A DNA stretch of 64,000 bases from DASSUW01 sp963789005 (GCA_963789005.1 CAWBIZ010000005.1:558001-622000); one strand, 5' to 3'. Shown: positions 24,137 to 32,812, counted from the first letter of the stretch. The notes: a model not told the origin generated them from the sequence alone. Numbers and translations: made by a program.

Positions 24137-24168
24137 TGCTAGCGGATTGCTAGCACAAGCGATATCAT
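24137..24168 (+). promoter_or_regulatory. Operator and -10-like element of the second toxin module
   Basis: TGCTAGC (24137-24143), a five-base spacer GGATT and GCTAGCA (24149-24155) form an inverted repeat. TATCAT (24163-24168) is a plausible -10 six bases before the ATG at 24175, which would give a leaderless transcript. The -35 is weak. This suits a self-repressed antitoxin promoter. Confidence 0.5.
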
Positions 24169-24174
24169 CCAAGG

Positions 24175-24411
24175 ATGGCCACGCTTCACCTCCGCAACGT
24201 CCCGGACGACGTCGACGCCGCCCTGGCGACGGCGGCGAGCGCCGGAGGCGTGTCGAAGAACCGGCGTGCGATCGAGGCGCTGCGCCGCGGGCTCGGGCTC
24301 GACCAGGTCGAGCGATCGGAGCTGATCGAGCAGATCCGGCAGCGGCGACGGCCGGTCGAGGTCGACGTCGCCGAGTTGATCCGCGAGGATCGCCCTGGCG
24401 AAGCCGCCTGA
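24175..24411 (+). CDS. vapB: Antitoxin of second PIN-toxin module (FitA/VapB-like)
   Basis: 78 residues. The N-terminal ATLHLRNVPDDVDAALATAA and SKNRRAIEALRRGLG form a typical ribbon-helix-helix DNA-binding domain of the FitA kind. The rest (SELIEQIRQRRRPVEVDVAELI) is the toxin-binding tail. AAGG abuts the ATG, too close for a normal ribosome site, again pointing to a leaderless message. It overlaps the toxin reading frame. Confidence 0.8.
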   Translation: MATLHLRNVPDDVDAALATAASAGGVSKNRRAIEALRRGLGLDQVERSELIEQIRQRRRPVEVDVAELIREDRPGEAA

Positions 24412-24847
24412 GCTCGAGCTCGCCGTCGTCGACGCGTCGGTGCTCGTCGAGCTGGTGGTCGCCGGTCGTCATCGCCGCGGTGCCGATGCGCTGCTCGACC
24501 GCTACGCCGCACCGCCGCGGCTGACGCTGGTGTCGGCGGCCCACGGCCTGATCGAGGCGGTGAGCGCCGTGCGGCGGCTCTCGCTACGAGGCTTCCTCAC
24601 GGCCGAAGACGGGCTCGCCACGATCGAATGGCTCGGGCGCCTGGACCTCGTGCTCGACGCGACGGCACCGCGCCTGCGGCGTATCTGGGCGTTACGCGAG
24701 CGCATGAGCGCCTACGACGCGGCGTACGCAGCAGCCGCTCAGGCTCTCGACGCGCCGTTGCTCACGGTCGACGGCGGGCTGTTGCGCGCGTGCCGCGATG
24801 CCGCGGTGCCGGCGCGACACCTCGACGAGTTGGCAGACTCGCGGTGA
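24395..24847 (+). CDS. vapC: PIN-domain toxin (VapC-like), apparent CTG start
   Basis: 150 residues if CTG 24395 is the start. The catalytic set is present: LAVVDASVLVELV, LIEAVSAVRR, SAYDAAYAAAAQ and LLTVDGGLLRA. The frame is open only from 24380 and contains no ATG, GTG or TTG before GTG 24440, which lies past the essential first Asp. GCGAGGA sits about six bases before the CTG. It overlaps the antitoxin by 17 bases and its stop overlaps the ATG of the response regulator downstream. Confidence 0.75.
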   Translation: MAKPPELELAVVDASVLVELVVAGRHRRGADALLDRYAAPPRLTLVSAAHGLIEAVSAVRRLSLRGFLTAEDGLATIEWLGRLDLVLDATAPRLRRIWALRERMSAYDAAYAAAAQALDAPLLTVDGGLLRACRDAAVPARHLDELADSR

Positions 24848-25506
24848 TGCCCGAGGCCGTGCTGCTCGTCGACGACGATGCGCCGATCCTGCGGATGCTC
24901 GAGCGGACGCTGACGGCCGAGGGGTATGCCGTGTCGGCGGTGCCCGACGGCGGAGCGGCGCTCGCGCATGTCGAGCGGTCGGTGCCGGACGCGATCGTGC
25001 TCGACGTGGCGATGCCCGGGCTCGACGGCCTCGCGGTGACGCGGCGGCTGCGGGAGAAGGGCCTGGCGGTGCCGATCCTGCTGCTGACGGCCCGCGACGC
25101 GCTGACCGAACGCGTGGCGGGGCTGGACGCCGGCGCGGACGACTACCTCGTGAAGCCGTTCGAGGTCGAGGAGCTGACCGCGCGGGTGCGCGCGCTGCTG
25201 CGGCGCAACCACCCGCCCGGCGAGCAGCTGGCGTACGCCGACCTCGCGCTCGAGCTCGAATCAGGCGCGGCCCGCCGCGGCGGGCGCGACCTGGAGCTGA
25301 CCCGGCGGGAGGCCGAGCTGCTGGAGCTGCTCCTGCGAAACGCCCGCGCCGTCGTCACCCGCGAGCTTGCCCTGGAGCGCGTCTGGGGCGGCGAGGCCGA
25401 GGCGAGCGCGAACGTCGTCGACCGCTACGTCGCGTACCTGCGGCGCAAGCTCGGCGAGCCGCCGCTGATCCACACCGTGCGCGGCCTGGGCTTCCGGCTC
25501 CAGTGA
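24847..25506 (+). CDS. OmpR-family response regulator (MprA-like)
   Basis: 219 residues. The receiver domain (1-115) has Asp53 (IVLDVAMPGLDGL), Thr in LLLTARD and Lys103 (YLVKPFE). The winged-helix domain (125-219) ends in RELALERVWGGEAEAS...VAYLRRKLGEPPLIHTVRGLGFRL. The start ATG overlaps the toxin stop. The kinase gene overlaps its stop (GTGA). The pair probably controls the ABC exporter downstream. Confidence 0.92.
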   Translation: MPEAVLLVDDDAPILRMLERTLTAEGYAVSAVPDGGAALAHVERSVPDAIVLDVAMPGLDGLAVTRRLREKGLAVPILLLTARDALTERVAGLDAGADDYLVKPFEVEELTARVRALLRRNHPPGEQLAYADLALELESGAARRGGRDLELTRREAELLELLLRNARAVVTRELALERVWGGEAEASANVVDRYVAYLRRKLGEPPLIHTVRGLGFRLQ

Positions 25507-26888
25507 GGCTCCAGGCACGTGTCGCGGCCGCCGCGGTCGCGGCGATCCTGCTGGCCGTGGTGGGGCTCGGCGTCGCCGTGCTCGCCCGGCTGGACAATCA
25601 GCTCGACGACGCGCTTGACCGCTCGTTGCGCGCGCGGGCGACGGAGGTCGCGCGGCTGGCCGCCTCCACGCCGGACCTGCTGCTCGAGCCGGGAACGCTC
25701 GAAGGTCGCCTCGGCGGCAGCGCGCTGCTGGTGGAGGTGGTCGACGGGAGCGGCCGGATCGTCGCTCGCTCCAGCGGCCTTGGCAGCCGCGTCCTGCCGC
25801 AGGCGCCCAGCGTCCGCGCCGCGCTCGAGGACCGGCGCGCCGGCTACGGCGACGCGCTGCTGGGCACCGATCCGCTGCGGCTCTACGCCGCCCCGCTGGG
25901 CGAGCTCGGCGGCGGGCCGGCGGCGGGCGGTGCCGTGATCGTCGCCGGCACGACGGAGGAGATCGAGGAGACGCTCGACAGCACGCGCCGCTTCGTCGTC
26001 GTGGCGGCGCTGGCCGCCGCGCTGCTGGCGGCGGCCCTCGCCACCGGACTCGCCGGGCGCGCGCTGCGGCCGCTGCGGCGCCTCTCCTCGGGAGCGCGCG
26101 AGATCGAGCGCACCGGCGACGTCTCGCGGCGGCTGCCGGTGCCGCCGGCCCACGACGAGGTCGGGACGCTGGGCGCCACGCTCAACGGCATGCTCGGCTC
26201 GCTCGAGCGCGCCCGCGAGGCCGAGCACCGGTTCGTCGGCGACGCCTCGCACGAGCTGCGCACCCCGCTCACCGCGCTGCGCGGCAACCTCGCCTACGTC
26301 GCCCGCCACGGCGCCGACCCCGAGGTCCTGCGCGAGGCGGAGGCCGACGCCGCCCGGCTGAGCGCGCTGCTCGACGACCTGCTGGCGCTCGCGCGCGAGG
26401 ATGCCGCCGCGCCCGCCCGCGGCGAGGAGGTCGACCTCGTGGCGTTGGCGCGGGAGGCGGCGGCCGCCGACGAGAACGCGGACGTGCTCGCCGTCGAGGC
26501 GAGCGACGAGCGCGCGGACGCGGGCGATCCCGGGCCACTGCTGGTGCGCGGCGAGCGGCCGGCGCTCGAGCGCGCGGTCGGGAACCTCATGCGCAATGCC
26601 CGTCGCTACGGGCCGCCGGGTGGCCGGATCGTGATCGACGTCGAGCGAGAGGAGGACGTCGTCCGCCTCAGCGTCGAGGACGAGGGGCCGGGCCTGACGC
26701 CCGACCAGTCGGAGCACGCGTTCGAGCGCTTCTGGCGCGGGCCGGCGGCTCAGGGCGCCGGCTCGGGCCTCGGCCTCGCCATCGTCAAGGCGATCGCCGA
26801 GCGCCACGGCGGCCGCGTCGAGGTGCAGGGCGCCCGCTTCACGATCTCGCTGCCCGCCTCTCACGGATCTCTCAAAGACCGCCCGTAG
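25503..26888 (+). CDS. Sensor histidine kinase
   Basis: 461 residues, GTG start. Two membrane helices (about 8-30 and 163-185) enclose an extracytoplasmic sensor of about 130 residues. HAMP (about 186-238), HisKA with His250 in DASHELRTPLTALRG, and HATPase with the N box (GNLMRNARRYGPP), G1 box (VEDEGPGL) and G2 box (GSGLGLAIV) follow. It resembles MprB/BaeS-type envelope-stress kinases. Cotranscribed with the regulator. Confidence 0.92.
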   Translation: MRLQARVAAAAVAAILLAVVGLGVAVLARLDNQLDDALDRSLRARATEVARLAASTPDLLLEPGTLEGRLGGSALLVEVVDGSGRIVARSSGLGSRVLPQAPSVRAALEDRRAGYGDALLGTDPLRLYAAPLGELGGGPAAGGAVIVAGTTEEIEETLDSTRRFVVVAALAAALLAAALATGLAGRALRPLRRLSSGAREIERTGDVSRRLPVPPAHDEVGTLGATLNGMLGSLERAREAEHRFVGDASHELRTPLTALRGNLAYVARHGADPEVLREAEADAARLSALLDDLLALAREDAAAPARGEEVDLVALAREAAAADENADVLAVEASDERADAGDPGPLLVRGERPALERAVGNLMRNARRYGPPGGRIVIDVEREEDVVRLSVEDEGPGLTPDQSEHAFERFWRGPAAQGAGSGLGLAIVKAIAERHGGRVEVQGARFTISLPASHGSLKDRP

Positions 26889-26925
26889 AACCCGTCGTCA
26901 CCATGAGACGAAGGACTTCCTCCCC

Positions 26926-28065
26926 ATGAGACGACTCCGCACCGCATCCCGCCGCCGCCTCCTCACCGTCGTCGCGGCCGTGCTCGCCCTCGCCGCCGGT
27001 GGCGGCATCGCTCAGGCCGCGCTCAGCGGCGCCGGGCCGACGCCCGATCCCAAGCCGCTCGACCGCGCCGTCCGCGACGCCCTCAACGCCCCCGACGTCG
27101 CAGGCATCACCGCGCGCGTGACCTTCACCAACGGCCTCCTCCCCGCCGGCTCGCTCCCCGAGGGCTCGGCGTCGCCGCTGGCCGCGGGCGCCGAGGGGCG
27201 CCTGTGGCTCTCCCCCGGCGGCGGCGCCCGGCTCGAGCTGCAGTCCGACGCCGGCGACGCACAGATCGTCGCCGACGGCGAGCGCGTCACCGTCTACGAC
27301 AGCTCAAGCCGGACCGCGTACACGATGCCGGTCCCGGAGGAGCACCGGAAAGCGCACGACGAGCAGACCAGCCTCGCCGACGTCCGCCGCGGGCTCGACC
27401 GCCTCGCGCGCGCGTGGACGCTCTCCGGCGCGCAGCCGACGTCGACCGCCGGCCAGCCGACCTACACGGTCCGGATCGCGCCCAAGGACGACGGCGGGCT
27501 GCTCGGCGCGGCCGAGCTGGCCTGGGACGCCGCCCGCGGCGTGCCGCTGCGCGCCGCCGTGTACGCCCAGGGCCAGGACGAGCCGGTGCTCGAGCTCGAG
27601 GCCGACGAGGTCTCCTACGGCCCGATCGACGCCGGCGTGTTCGACACCAAGCCGCCGGCCGGAACCGAGATCGTCGAGGTCGACCCCGCGGTTGACAACG
27701 ACGGCAAGCCCAGCCGCGTCCGCGGCGTCGACGCCGTGCAGGAGCGCCTCGGCTTCCAGCTCAGCGCGCCCGCGAAGCTCGCCGGCCTGCCGCGCACCGA
27801 CGTCCGGCTCGTCGACGCCGGCGGCTCGCCGGCCGCGCTCAGCGTCTACGGCGAGGGCATGGGCGCGATCCTCGTCCTCCAGCGCGAGGCGGGCGAGGAG
27901 CGCCAGTTGCCCGGCCTGCCGCGGATCAACATCGACGGCGCGACGGGAACCGAGCTCGCGACGCCGCTCGGCACGCTCGTGACCTTCCGGCGCGGGAACG
28001 TGAGCTACACGGTGGTCGGCTCGGTGCCGCCGGTCGCGGCCGAGAACGCCGCCCGGGGGTTGTGA
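26926..28065 (+). CDS. Secreted LolA-like protein upstream of ABC-2 exporter
   Basis: 379 residues. The signal peptide (about 1-32) ends at IAQAA. The mature part is beta-rich and includes GRLWLSPGGGARLELQSDAG and VADGERVTVYDSSSRTAYTMP, which is the pattern of the LolA/DUF2092 fold used to bind lipid tails. Actinobacteria often carry such proteins next to ABC-2 transporters and two-component systems. It is probably a lipid or lipoprotein shuttle outside the membrane. The ATPase gene overlaps its stop. Confidence 0.7.
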   Translation: MRRLRTASRRRLLTVVAAVLALAAGGGIAQAALSGAGPTPDPKPLDRAVRDALNAPDVAGITARVTFTNGLLPAGSLPEGSASPLAAGAEGRLWLSPGGGARLELQSDAGDAQIVADGERVTVYDSSSRTAYTMPVPEEHRKAHDEQTSLADVRRGLDRLARAWTLSGAQPTSTAGQPTYTVRIAPKDDGGLLGAAELAWDAARGVPLRAAVYAQGQDEPVLELEADEVSYGPIDAGVFDTKPPAGTEIVEVDPAVDNDGKPSRVRGVDAVQERLGFQLSAPAKLAGLPRTDVRLVDAGGSPAALSVYGEGMGAILVLQREAGEERQLPGLPRINIDGATGTELATPLGTLVTFRRGNVSYTVVGSVPPVAAENAARGL

Positions 28066-29006
28066 TGGCGCCCCCGCCGATCGAGGCGCGCAGCCTGGTC
28101 AAGCGCTACGGCGAGATCACGGCGGTCGACCACGTCGACCTGACGGTGCAGGCCGGCGACGTCTACGGCTACCTCGGTCCGAACGGGGCCGGGAAGACGA
28201 CCTCGCTGCGGATGCTGCTCGGCCTGATCCGGCCCGACGAGGGCTCCGCGCGCCTGTTCGGCCGCGACCCGCTGCTCGAGGGCGTGCGCGCCCTCGACGG
28301 CGTGGCCGGCTTCGTCGAGGCGCCGCGCTTCTACCCCTACCTGAGCGGCCGGGCCAACCTGGAGCTGGTCGCCTCGCTCGACGGCGACGGCGCCGCCGGG
28401 CGGATCGACGAGGCGCTCGACACGGTCGACCTCGCCGATCGCGCCAAGCACAAGGTCGGCGGCTACTCGCACGGCATGCGCCAGCGCCTCGGCATCGCCG
28501 GGGCGCTGCTGCGCGCGCCGCGCCTGCTGCTGCTCGACGAGCCGACCACCGGCCTCGATCCCGCAGGCATGCGCGACATGCGGCGGCTGATCCGCCGGCT
28601 CGCAGACCAGGGCATGACCGTGCTGCTGTCCTCCCACCTGATGGCCGAGGTCGAGGAGCTGTGCGACCGCGTGGCGATCGTCGGCAACGGCCGCGTGCTC
28701 TACGAGGGCGCGCTCGGCGAGCTGATCGCCGGCTCCGCGGGGCGCTACGAGCTGCGCACCACCGACGACGGCGTCGCGGCCGAGATCGCGGCGGGCGTGG
28801 TCGGCGACGTCGAGCAGACGTCCGACGGGCTGGCCTTTCGCGCCGACGAGGCCACGGCCGCAGAGATCACGGTGGCGCTGGGCAGCGCCGGGATCGGCAT
28901 CACCGCGCTCGTGCCGCGCACGGCGACGCTCGAGGAGCTGTTCTTCCGCATGACCGAGCCGCCGGGGTCGAACGGCCACGCGCAGCTCGAGGAGGCCGTG
29001 CGATGA
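28065..29006 (+). CDS. ABC-2 type exporter ATP-binding protein
   Basis: 313 residues from the ATG within TGATG (a GTG one codon upstream is possible). Walker A GPNGAGKTTS, signature YSHGMRQRLGIA, Walker B LLLLDEPTTGLD and H-loop LSSHLM are intact. A C-terminal domain of about 85 residues follows, typical of drug or lipid exporters of the DrrA kind. Coupled to the permease by an ATGA overlap. Confidence 0.92.
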   Translation: MAPPPIEARSLVKRYGEITAVDHVDLTVQAGDVYGYLGPNGAGKTTSLRMLLGLIRPDEGSARLFGRDPLLEGVRALDGVAGFVEAPRFYPYLSGRANLELVASLDGDGAAGRIDEALDTVDLADRAKHKVGGYSHGMRQRLGIAGALLRAPRLLLLDEPTTGLDPAGMRDMRRLIRRLADQGMTVLLSSHLMAEVEELCDRVAIVGNGRVLYEGALGELIAGSAGRYELRTTDDGVAAEIAAGVVGDVEQTSDGLAFRADEATAAEITVALGSAGIGITALVPRTATLEELFFRMTEPPGSNGHAQLEEAVR

Positions 29007-29863
29007 GCGCCGCGACGGTCGCGCTGCCGCGCGCGGGCCGGCGCCCGGGCGTCGGCGCCGTCTACCGCTGGGAGCTGCGCAAGCTGCGCGCCCAGAAGCG
29101 CACGTACATCGGGCTCGCGGCGGCGGTCGCGATCCCGCTGATCTTCATCCTCGCGCTCGCCGTCGACAACTCGGGCGGCGGCCCTGAGGAGCTGCCGTTC
29201 GCGGCGTTCGTGCGCGAGACCGGCTTCGCGATCCCGCTCGTCTGCCTGGCGTTCGGCGCGTTCTGGCTGCTCCCCCTGCTGACCGCGCTGGTGGCGGGCG
29301 ACATCGTCGCCAACGAGGACCACAACGGGACGCTGAAGACGATCCTCACGCGCTCGGTCGAGCGCTGGCACGTGTTCGCCGGCAAGCTGCTGGCCGCGCT
29401 CACCTACACCGCCGCGATCCTCGCCATCTACGTCACCGTCGGCCTCGTCGTGGGCGGCCTGGTGTGGGGCTTCGATCCGCTCACGACGCTGTCGGGCACG
29501 CGCATCGACGCCGGCCGCGCCCTGGTGCTGACCGGCGCCGGGACGCTCGCGTATCTCCTGCCGCTGAGCACGATCGCCGCCATCGGCGTGCTCCTCTCCA
29601 CGGTCACGCGCAACTCGGCGGCGGCCGTCGTCGGGACGCTGATGGTCTCGATCTTCATGCAGATCATCGCCGCCATCTCGGCGCTCGACGCGCTCGATCC
29701 GTACCTGCTCTCGACGCAGTTCAACGCCTGGCAGGGAACCCTGCGCGAGCCCGTCGACTGGGACCCGATCCTGCGGTCGGCGTGGGTCTGCGCGCTGTAC
29801 GCGGTGCCGTCGCTGGGATGGGCGCTGGGGTCCTTCCTGCGACGCGACGTGACTGGCGGCTGA
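29003..29863 (+). CDS. ABC-2 type permease
   Basis: 286 residues with about six membrane helices. A long first soluble part, YRWELRKLRAQKRTYIGLAAAVAI, opens the protein, then PLLTALVAGDIVANEDHNGTLKTILTRS, which is the conserved ABC-2 motif region. It is the last gene of a five-gene coupled set: regulator, kinase, LolA-like protein, ATPase, permease. Confidence 0.9.
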   Translation: MSAATVALPRAGRRPGVGAVYRWELRKLRAQKRTYIGLAAAVAIPLIFILALAVDNSGGGPEELPFAAFVRETGFAIPLVCLAFGAFWLLPLLTALVAGDIVANEDHNGTLKTILTRSVERWHVFAGKLLAALTYTAAILAIYVTVGLVVGGLVWGFDPLTTLSGTRIDAGRALVLTGAGTLAYLLPLSTIAAIGVLLSTVTRNSAAAVVGTLMVSIFMQIIAAISALDALDPYLLSTQFNAWQGTLREPVDWDPILRSAWVCALYAVPSLGWALGSFLRRDVTGG

Positions 29864-29879
29864 CGTATCGTGCGTAGGG

Positions 29880-30206
29880 ATGCAACGTCACCTCAGGCCG
29901 CTGTTCGACCGCGTCGTGATCAAGGAGCTCGATCCCGACCGCGTGCGGCGGTCGGGCCTGGTGGTCCCTCCCGGCGACCATGAGCCGCCGCCGCAGCACG
30001 GCATCGTGCTGGCGGTCGGGCCGGGTGTGGACTGGTGGGAGTCGGCGGGCGTGGCGATGCCGGTCAAGGCCGGCGACCACGTCGTGTTCCCGGCGGCGGC
30101 GGGCGTGTGGATCGAGGTCGACGAGGAGCGCCTGCTGGTGTGCCGCGTCGGCGAGCTGCTGGGCGTGATCGAGCAGGCCGCCGACTGGGAGTACACGCCG
30201 ACGTGA
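29880..30206 (+). CDS. Cpn10/GroES-fold protein (orphan)
   Basis: 108 residues. The N-terminal LRPLFDRVVIKELDPDRVRRSGLVVP and GIVLAVGPGVD...VKAGDHVVFPAAAGVWIEVDEERLLVCRVGELLGVI follow the GroES sequence pattern closely, including the mobile-loop position. There is no GroEL gene beside it. The stop is overlapped by the GTG of a molybdenum oxidoreductase, so the two are made together. It might assist that enzyme's folding; this is inference. Confidence 0.8.
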   Translation: MQRHLRPLFDRVVIKELDPDRVRRSGLVVPPGDHEPPPQHGIVLAVGPGVDWWESAGVAMPVKAGDHVVFPAAAGVWIEVDEERLLVCRVGELLGVIEQAADWEYTPT

Positions 30207-31240
30207 TCTCGCTCGAGGAGCTCCAGCTCGCCGCGCGCAACCACGGGATGCCGCTCGAGAGCCTGCGCCACGAGCTGACGCCGCTCGGGCTGCACTACCT
30301 GCTCGTGCACTACGACATCCCGGTCGTCGATCCGGCGACCTGGCGGCTGACCGTGCGGGGCGAGCGGGACTTGGAGCTTTCGCTCGACGACCTGCGCGCC
30401 CGCGAGCCGGTGACGGCGCCGGTGACCATGGAGTGCGCGGGCAACGGTCGCGCACGGCTCGAGCCGCGGCCGATCAGTCAGCCGTGGCTCGCCGAGGCGA
30501 TCGGCACCGCCGAGTGGACCGGCGTGGCGCTGGCACCGCTGCTCGCCGACGTGGGCATTGCTCCGGACGCGGTCGAGGTCGTGTTCACCGGGCTCGATCG
30601 CGGCGTGGAGGGCGGCGTCGAGCAGGACTACGAGCGCAGCCTCACGGTCGCCGACGCCATGCGCGACGACGTGCTGCTCGCGTACGCGATGGGCGGCGAG
30701 CCGCTGCTCCCCCAGCACGGCTTCCCGCTGCGCCTGATCGTCCCCGGCTGGTACGGGATGACGAGCGTCAAGTGGCTGACCCGGATCGCGGTGGTCGACG
30801 AGCCGTTCGACGGCTACCAGATGGTGAACGGCTACCGGATCCGGGAGAGCGAAGACGATCCCGGGCAGCCCGTCACGCGGATCGAGCCGCGCTCGCTGAT
30901 GGTGCCGCCGGGGATCCCCGACTTCCTGACGCGTCGGCGGTTCGTGGCACCTGGGCGCGTGGAGCTCCAGGGCCGCGCATGGTCGGGTTGGGGATCGATC
31001 TCGCGGGTCGAGGTGAGCGTCGACGGCGGCGCGTCGTGGGCCGAGGCGTCGGTCGGCTCCGGGCCCGGCCCGGCAGCCTGGGTGCCGTGGTCCTTCGTAT
31101 GGGACGCTGTCTCGGGTGACCACGAGCTCTGCGTACGCGCGCACGACGCCAGCGGGCGCTCCCAGCCGCTCGACGCCCCGTGGAACGTCGGCGGCTACTC
31201 CAACAACGCGGTCCAGCGGGTGGTGGTGACGGTCGCGTGA
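30203..31240 (+). CDS. Sulfite-oxidase-family molybdopterin oxidoreductase
   Basis: 345 residues, GTG start (GTGA overlap). The molybdopterin domain (about 15-215) has the molybdenum-ligating Cys78 in TMECAGNGR and the family stretch GFPLRLIVPGWYGMTSVKWLTRI. The C-terminal dimerisation domain (about 235-345) includes GRAWSGWGSISRVEVSVDGG and PWNVGGYSNN. There is no signal peptide or haem domain, so it is cytosolic or partners with another carrier. The substrate is probably sulfite or a related compound. Confidence 0.9.
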   Translation: MISLEELQLAARNHGMPLESLRHELTPLGLHYLLVHYDIPVVDPATWRLTVRGERDLELSLDDLRAREPVTAPVTMECAGNGRARLEPRPISQPWLAEAIGTAEWTGVALAPLLADVGIAPDAVEVVFTGLDRGVEGGVEQDYERSLTVADAMRDDVLLAYAMGGEPLLPQHGFPLRLIVPGWYGMTSVKWLTRIAVVDEPFDGYQMVNGYRIRESEDDPGQPVTRIEPRSLMVPPGIPDFLTRRRFVAPGRVELQGRAWSGWGSISRVEVSVDGGASWAEASVGSGPGPAAWVPWSFVWDAVSGDHELCVRAHDASGRSQPLDAPWNVGGYSNNAVQRVVVTVA

Positions 31241-31848
31241 GCCCCGAGTTCCTGCTGACGACGCTGGTGATCGTGGCCACCCCGGGCACGGGCGTGCTGT
31301 ACACGCTGGCGGCCGGCCTCGCGCGCGGCTCGCGCGCGAGCGTGCTCGCCGCCTTCGCGTGCACGCTCGGGATCGTGCCCCACATGCTGGCGGCGATCAC
31401 CGGCCTGGCCGCGCTCCTGCACACGAGCGCGGTCGCGTTCCAGACGCTCAAGTACTTCGGCGTCGCCTACCTGCTCTACATGGCGTGGAGCACGCTGCGC
31501 GAGCAGGGCGCGCTGACGGTCGAGGAGGAAGCCGCCCCGCTGTCGGCCCGCAAGGTGATCGTCTCCGGCGTGCTGATCAACATCCTCAACCCGAAGCTCA
31601 CGATCTTCTTCTTCGCGTTCCTGCCGCAGTTCGTCGAGGCCGGCTCATCCGGCACGCTGCTGCGGATGCTGGAGCTGAGCGCCGTGTTCATGCTCGTGAC
31701 GTTCGTGGTCTTCGCCGGCTACGGGCTGTTCGCCGCCGCGGTGCGCAAGCACGTGGTCTCACGCCCACGCGTGATGACCTGGATGCGGCGGGTGTTCGCC
31801 GGCTCGTTCGTCGCGCTCAGCGCGCGGCTGGCGTTCACGTCTCGCTAG
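31237..31848 (+). CDS. LysE/RhtB-family exporter
   Basis: 203 residues, GTG start overlapping the preceding stop. About six membrane helices. TPGTGVLYTLAAGLARGSRASVLAAFACTLG near the start, KYFGVAYLLYMAWSTLRE, and INILNPKLTIFFFAFLPQFV are LysE signatures. It exports amino acids or small metabolites. The stop overlaps that of the convergent EamA gene. Confidence 0.9.
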   Translation: MSPEFLLTTLVIVATPGTGVLYTLAAGLARGSRASVLAAFACTLGIVPHMLAAITGLAALLHTSAVAFQTLKYFGVAYLLYMAWSTLREQGALTVEEEAAPLSARKVIVSGVLINILNPKLTIFFFAFLPQFVEAGSSGTLLRMLELSAVFMLVTFVVFAGYGLFAAAVRKHVVSRPRVMTWMRRVFAGSFVALSARLAFTSR

Positions 31849-32684
31849 GCCGCCGCCACCGCAAGCAGGCCGGTGAGCGCGAGCGCCACTCCCGCTGCCT
31901 GCGCCCGTGAGATGCGCTCCTCGAGAACGATGCGGGCCGCAACGACCGTGAGCACGGGGTCGGAGGACGAGATCACGGACACGAGCGCGACGTCGCCCTT
32001 GGCCATGGCGAACGCCAGCGCGAGGTCGGCGATCGCGAGGAACAGGCCGACCGCGAGCAGCGGGCGCGCCGCGGCGGTCGGCGGGCGCAGCGCGGCGGGC
32101 CCGGCGACGTGCAGGAGCGCGGGGACGGCCGCGAGCGCGGACCCGACGGTGACGAGGCCCGCGATCCACAGCGGGTCGGCGCCGCCACCGGTCGCGACGT
32201 CGAGCACGACGAAATAGGAGCCGAAGCCGGCGGCGGCCGCGAGCCCGAGCGCGATCGCGGTGCGGTCCGCCCGTGCACCGTCGCCGTGAGCGCGCGCGAG
32301 CAGCGCGACGCCGCCCAGCAGCACGGCGGTGCCGAGCGCGGCCAGGATCGCGGTGCGCTCGCCGCGCATGACGCCGACGGTGACCGGCAGCACGAGCCCG
32401 GCGGCCGCGACCGGCGCGAGCAGCGACGCGGACCCGCGCTTGAGCGCGCGGTAGTACGCCACGGCGCCGGCGCCGGCCACGAGACCGGCTGCCAGCGCGG
32501 CCCCGATCGCCGCGGCGTCCGGCGGCGTCGCCATCAGGAGCGCGGCGGTGAGCAGGACCACGGAAGCGATCACGTGCGCCCATAGCGCGACCGCGGCCGG
32601 CCGGACCGTCTTGACCGTGAGAGCGGTCGTCACGTCGCTCGCCGCGTAGCCCGCGGCGGCCACGAACGCCAGCAGCGCGCTCAT
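31845..32684 (-). CDS. EamA/DMT-family transporter
   Basis: 279 residues, ten predicted helices in two similar halves. VAYYRALKRGSASLLAPVAA in the first half and DVALVSVISSSDPVLTVVAARIVLEERISRAQAAG in the second are DMT signatures. Divergent from a CGNR zinc-finger regulator, which probably controls it through the inverted repeat between them. The substrate is unknown. Confidence 0.88.
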   Translation of the reverse strand: MSALLAFVAAAGYAASDVTTALTVKTVRPAAVALWAHVIASVVLLTAALLMATPPDAAAIGAALAAGLVAGAGAVAYYRALKRGSASLLAPVAAAGLVLPVTVGVMRGERTAILAALGTAVLLGGVALLARAHGDGARADRTAIALGLAAAAGFGSYFVVLDVATGGGADPLWIAGLVTVGSALAAVPALLHVAGPAALRPPTAAARPLLAVGLFLAIADLALAFAMAKGDVALVSVISSSDPVLTVVAARIVLEERISRAQAAGVALALTGLLAVAAA

Positions 32685-32789
32685 CGCCGCGCCGCCCTTC
32701 CGGCCGTCACGGCGCCGAGCCGCGGCTGCCGGCCACGCATCGCCGCGGCACGGTTTGATCCGGGTGATAACTGGTGTACGGACATAGAC

Positions 32790-32803
32790 GGTTAGTAGTA
32801 ACC
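32790..32803 (+). promoter_or_regulatory. Inverted repeat upstream of the CGNR regulator
   Basis: GGTTA-GTAG-TAACC is perfectly symmetric and ends 9 bases before the regulator's ATG, inside an unusually AT-rich intergenic gap shared with the divergent transporter. It is a good candidate binding site for the CGNR regulator. Confidence 0.5.
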
Positions 32804-32812
32804 TACCATCTC

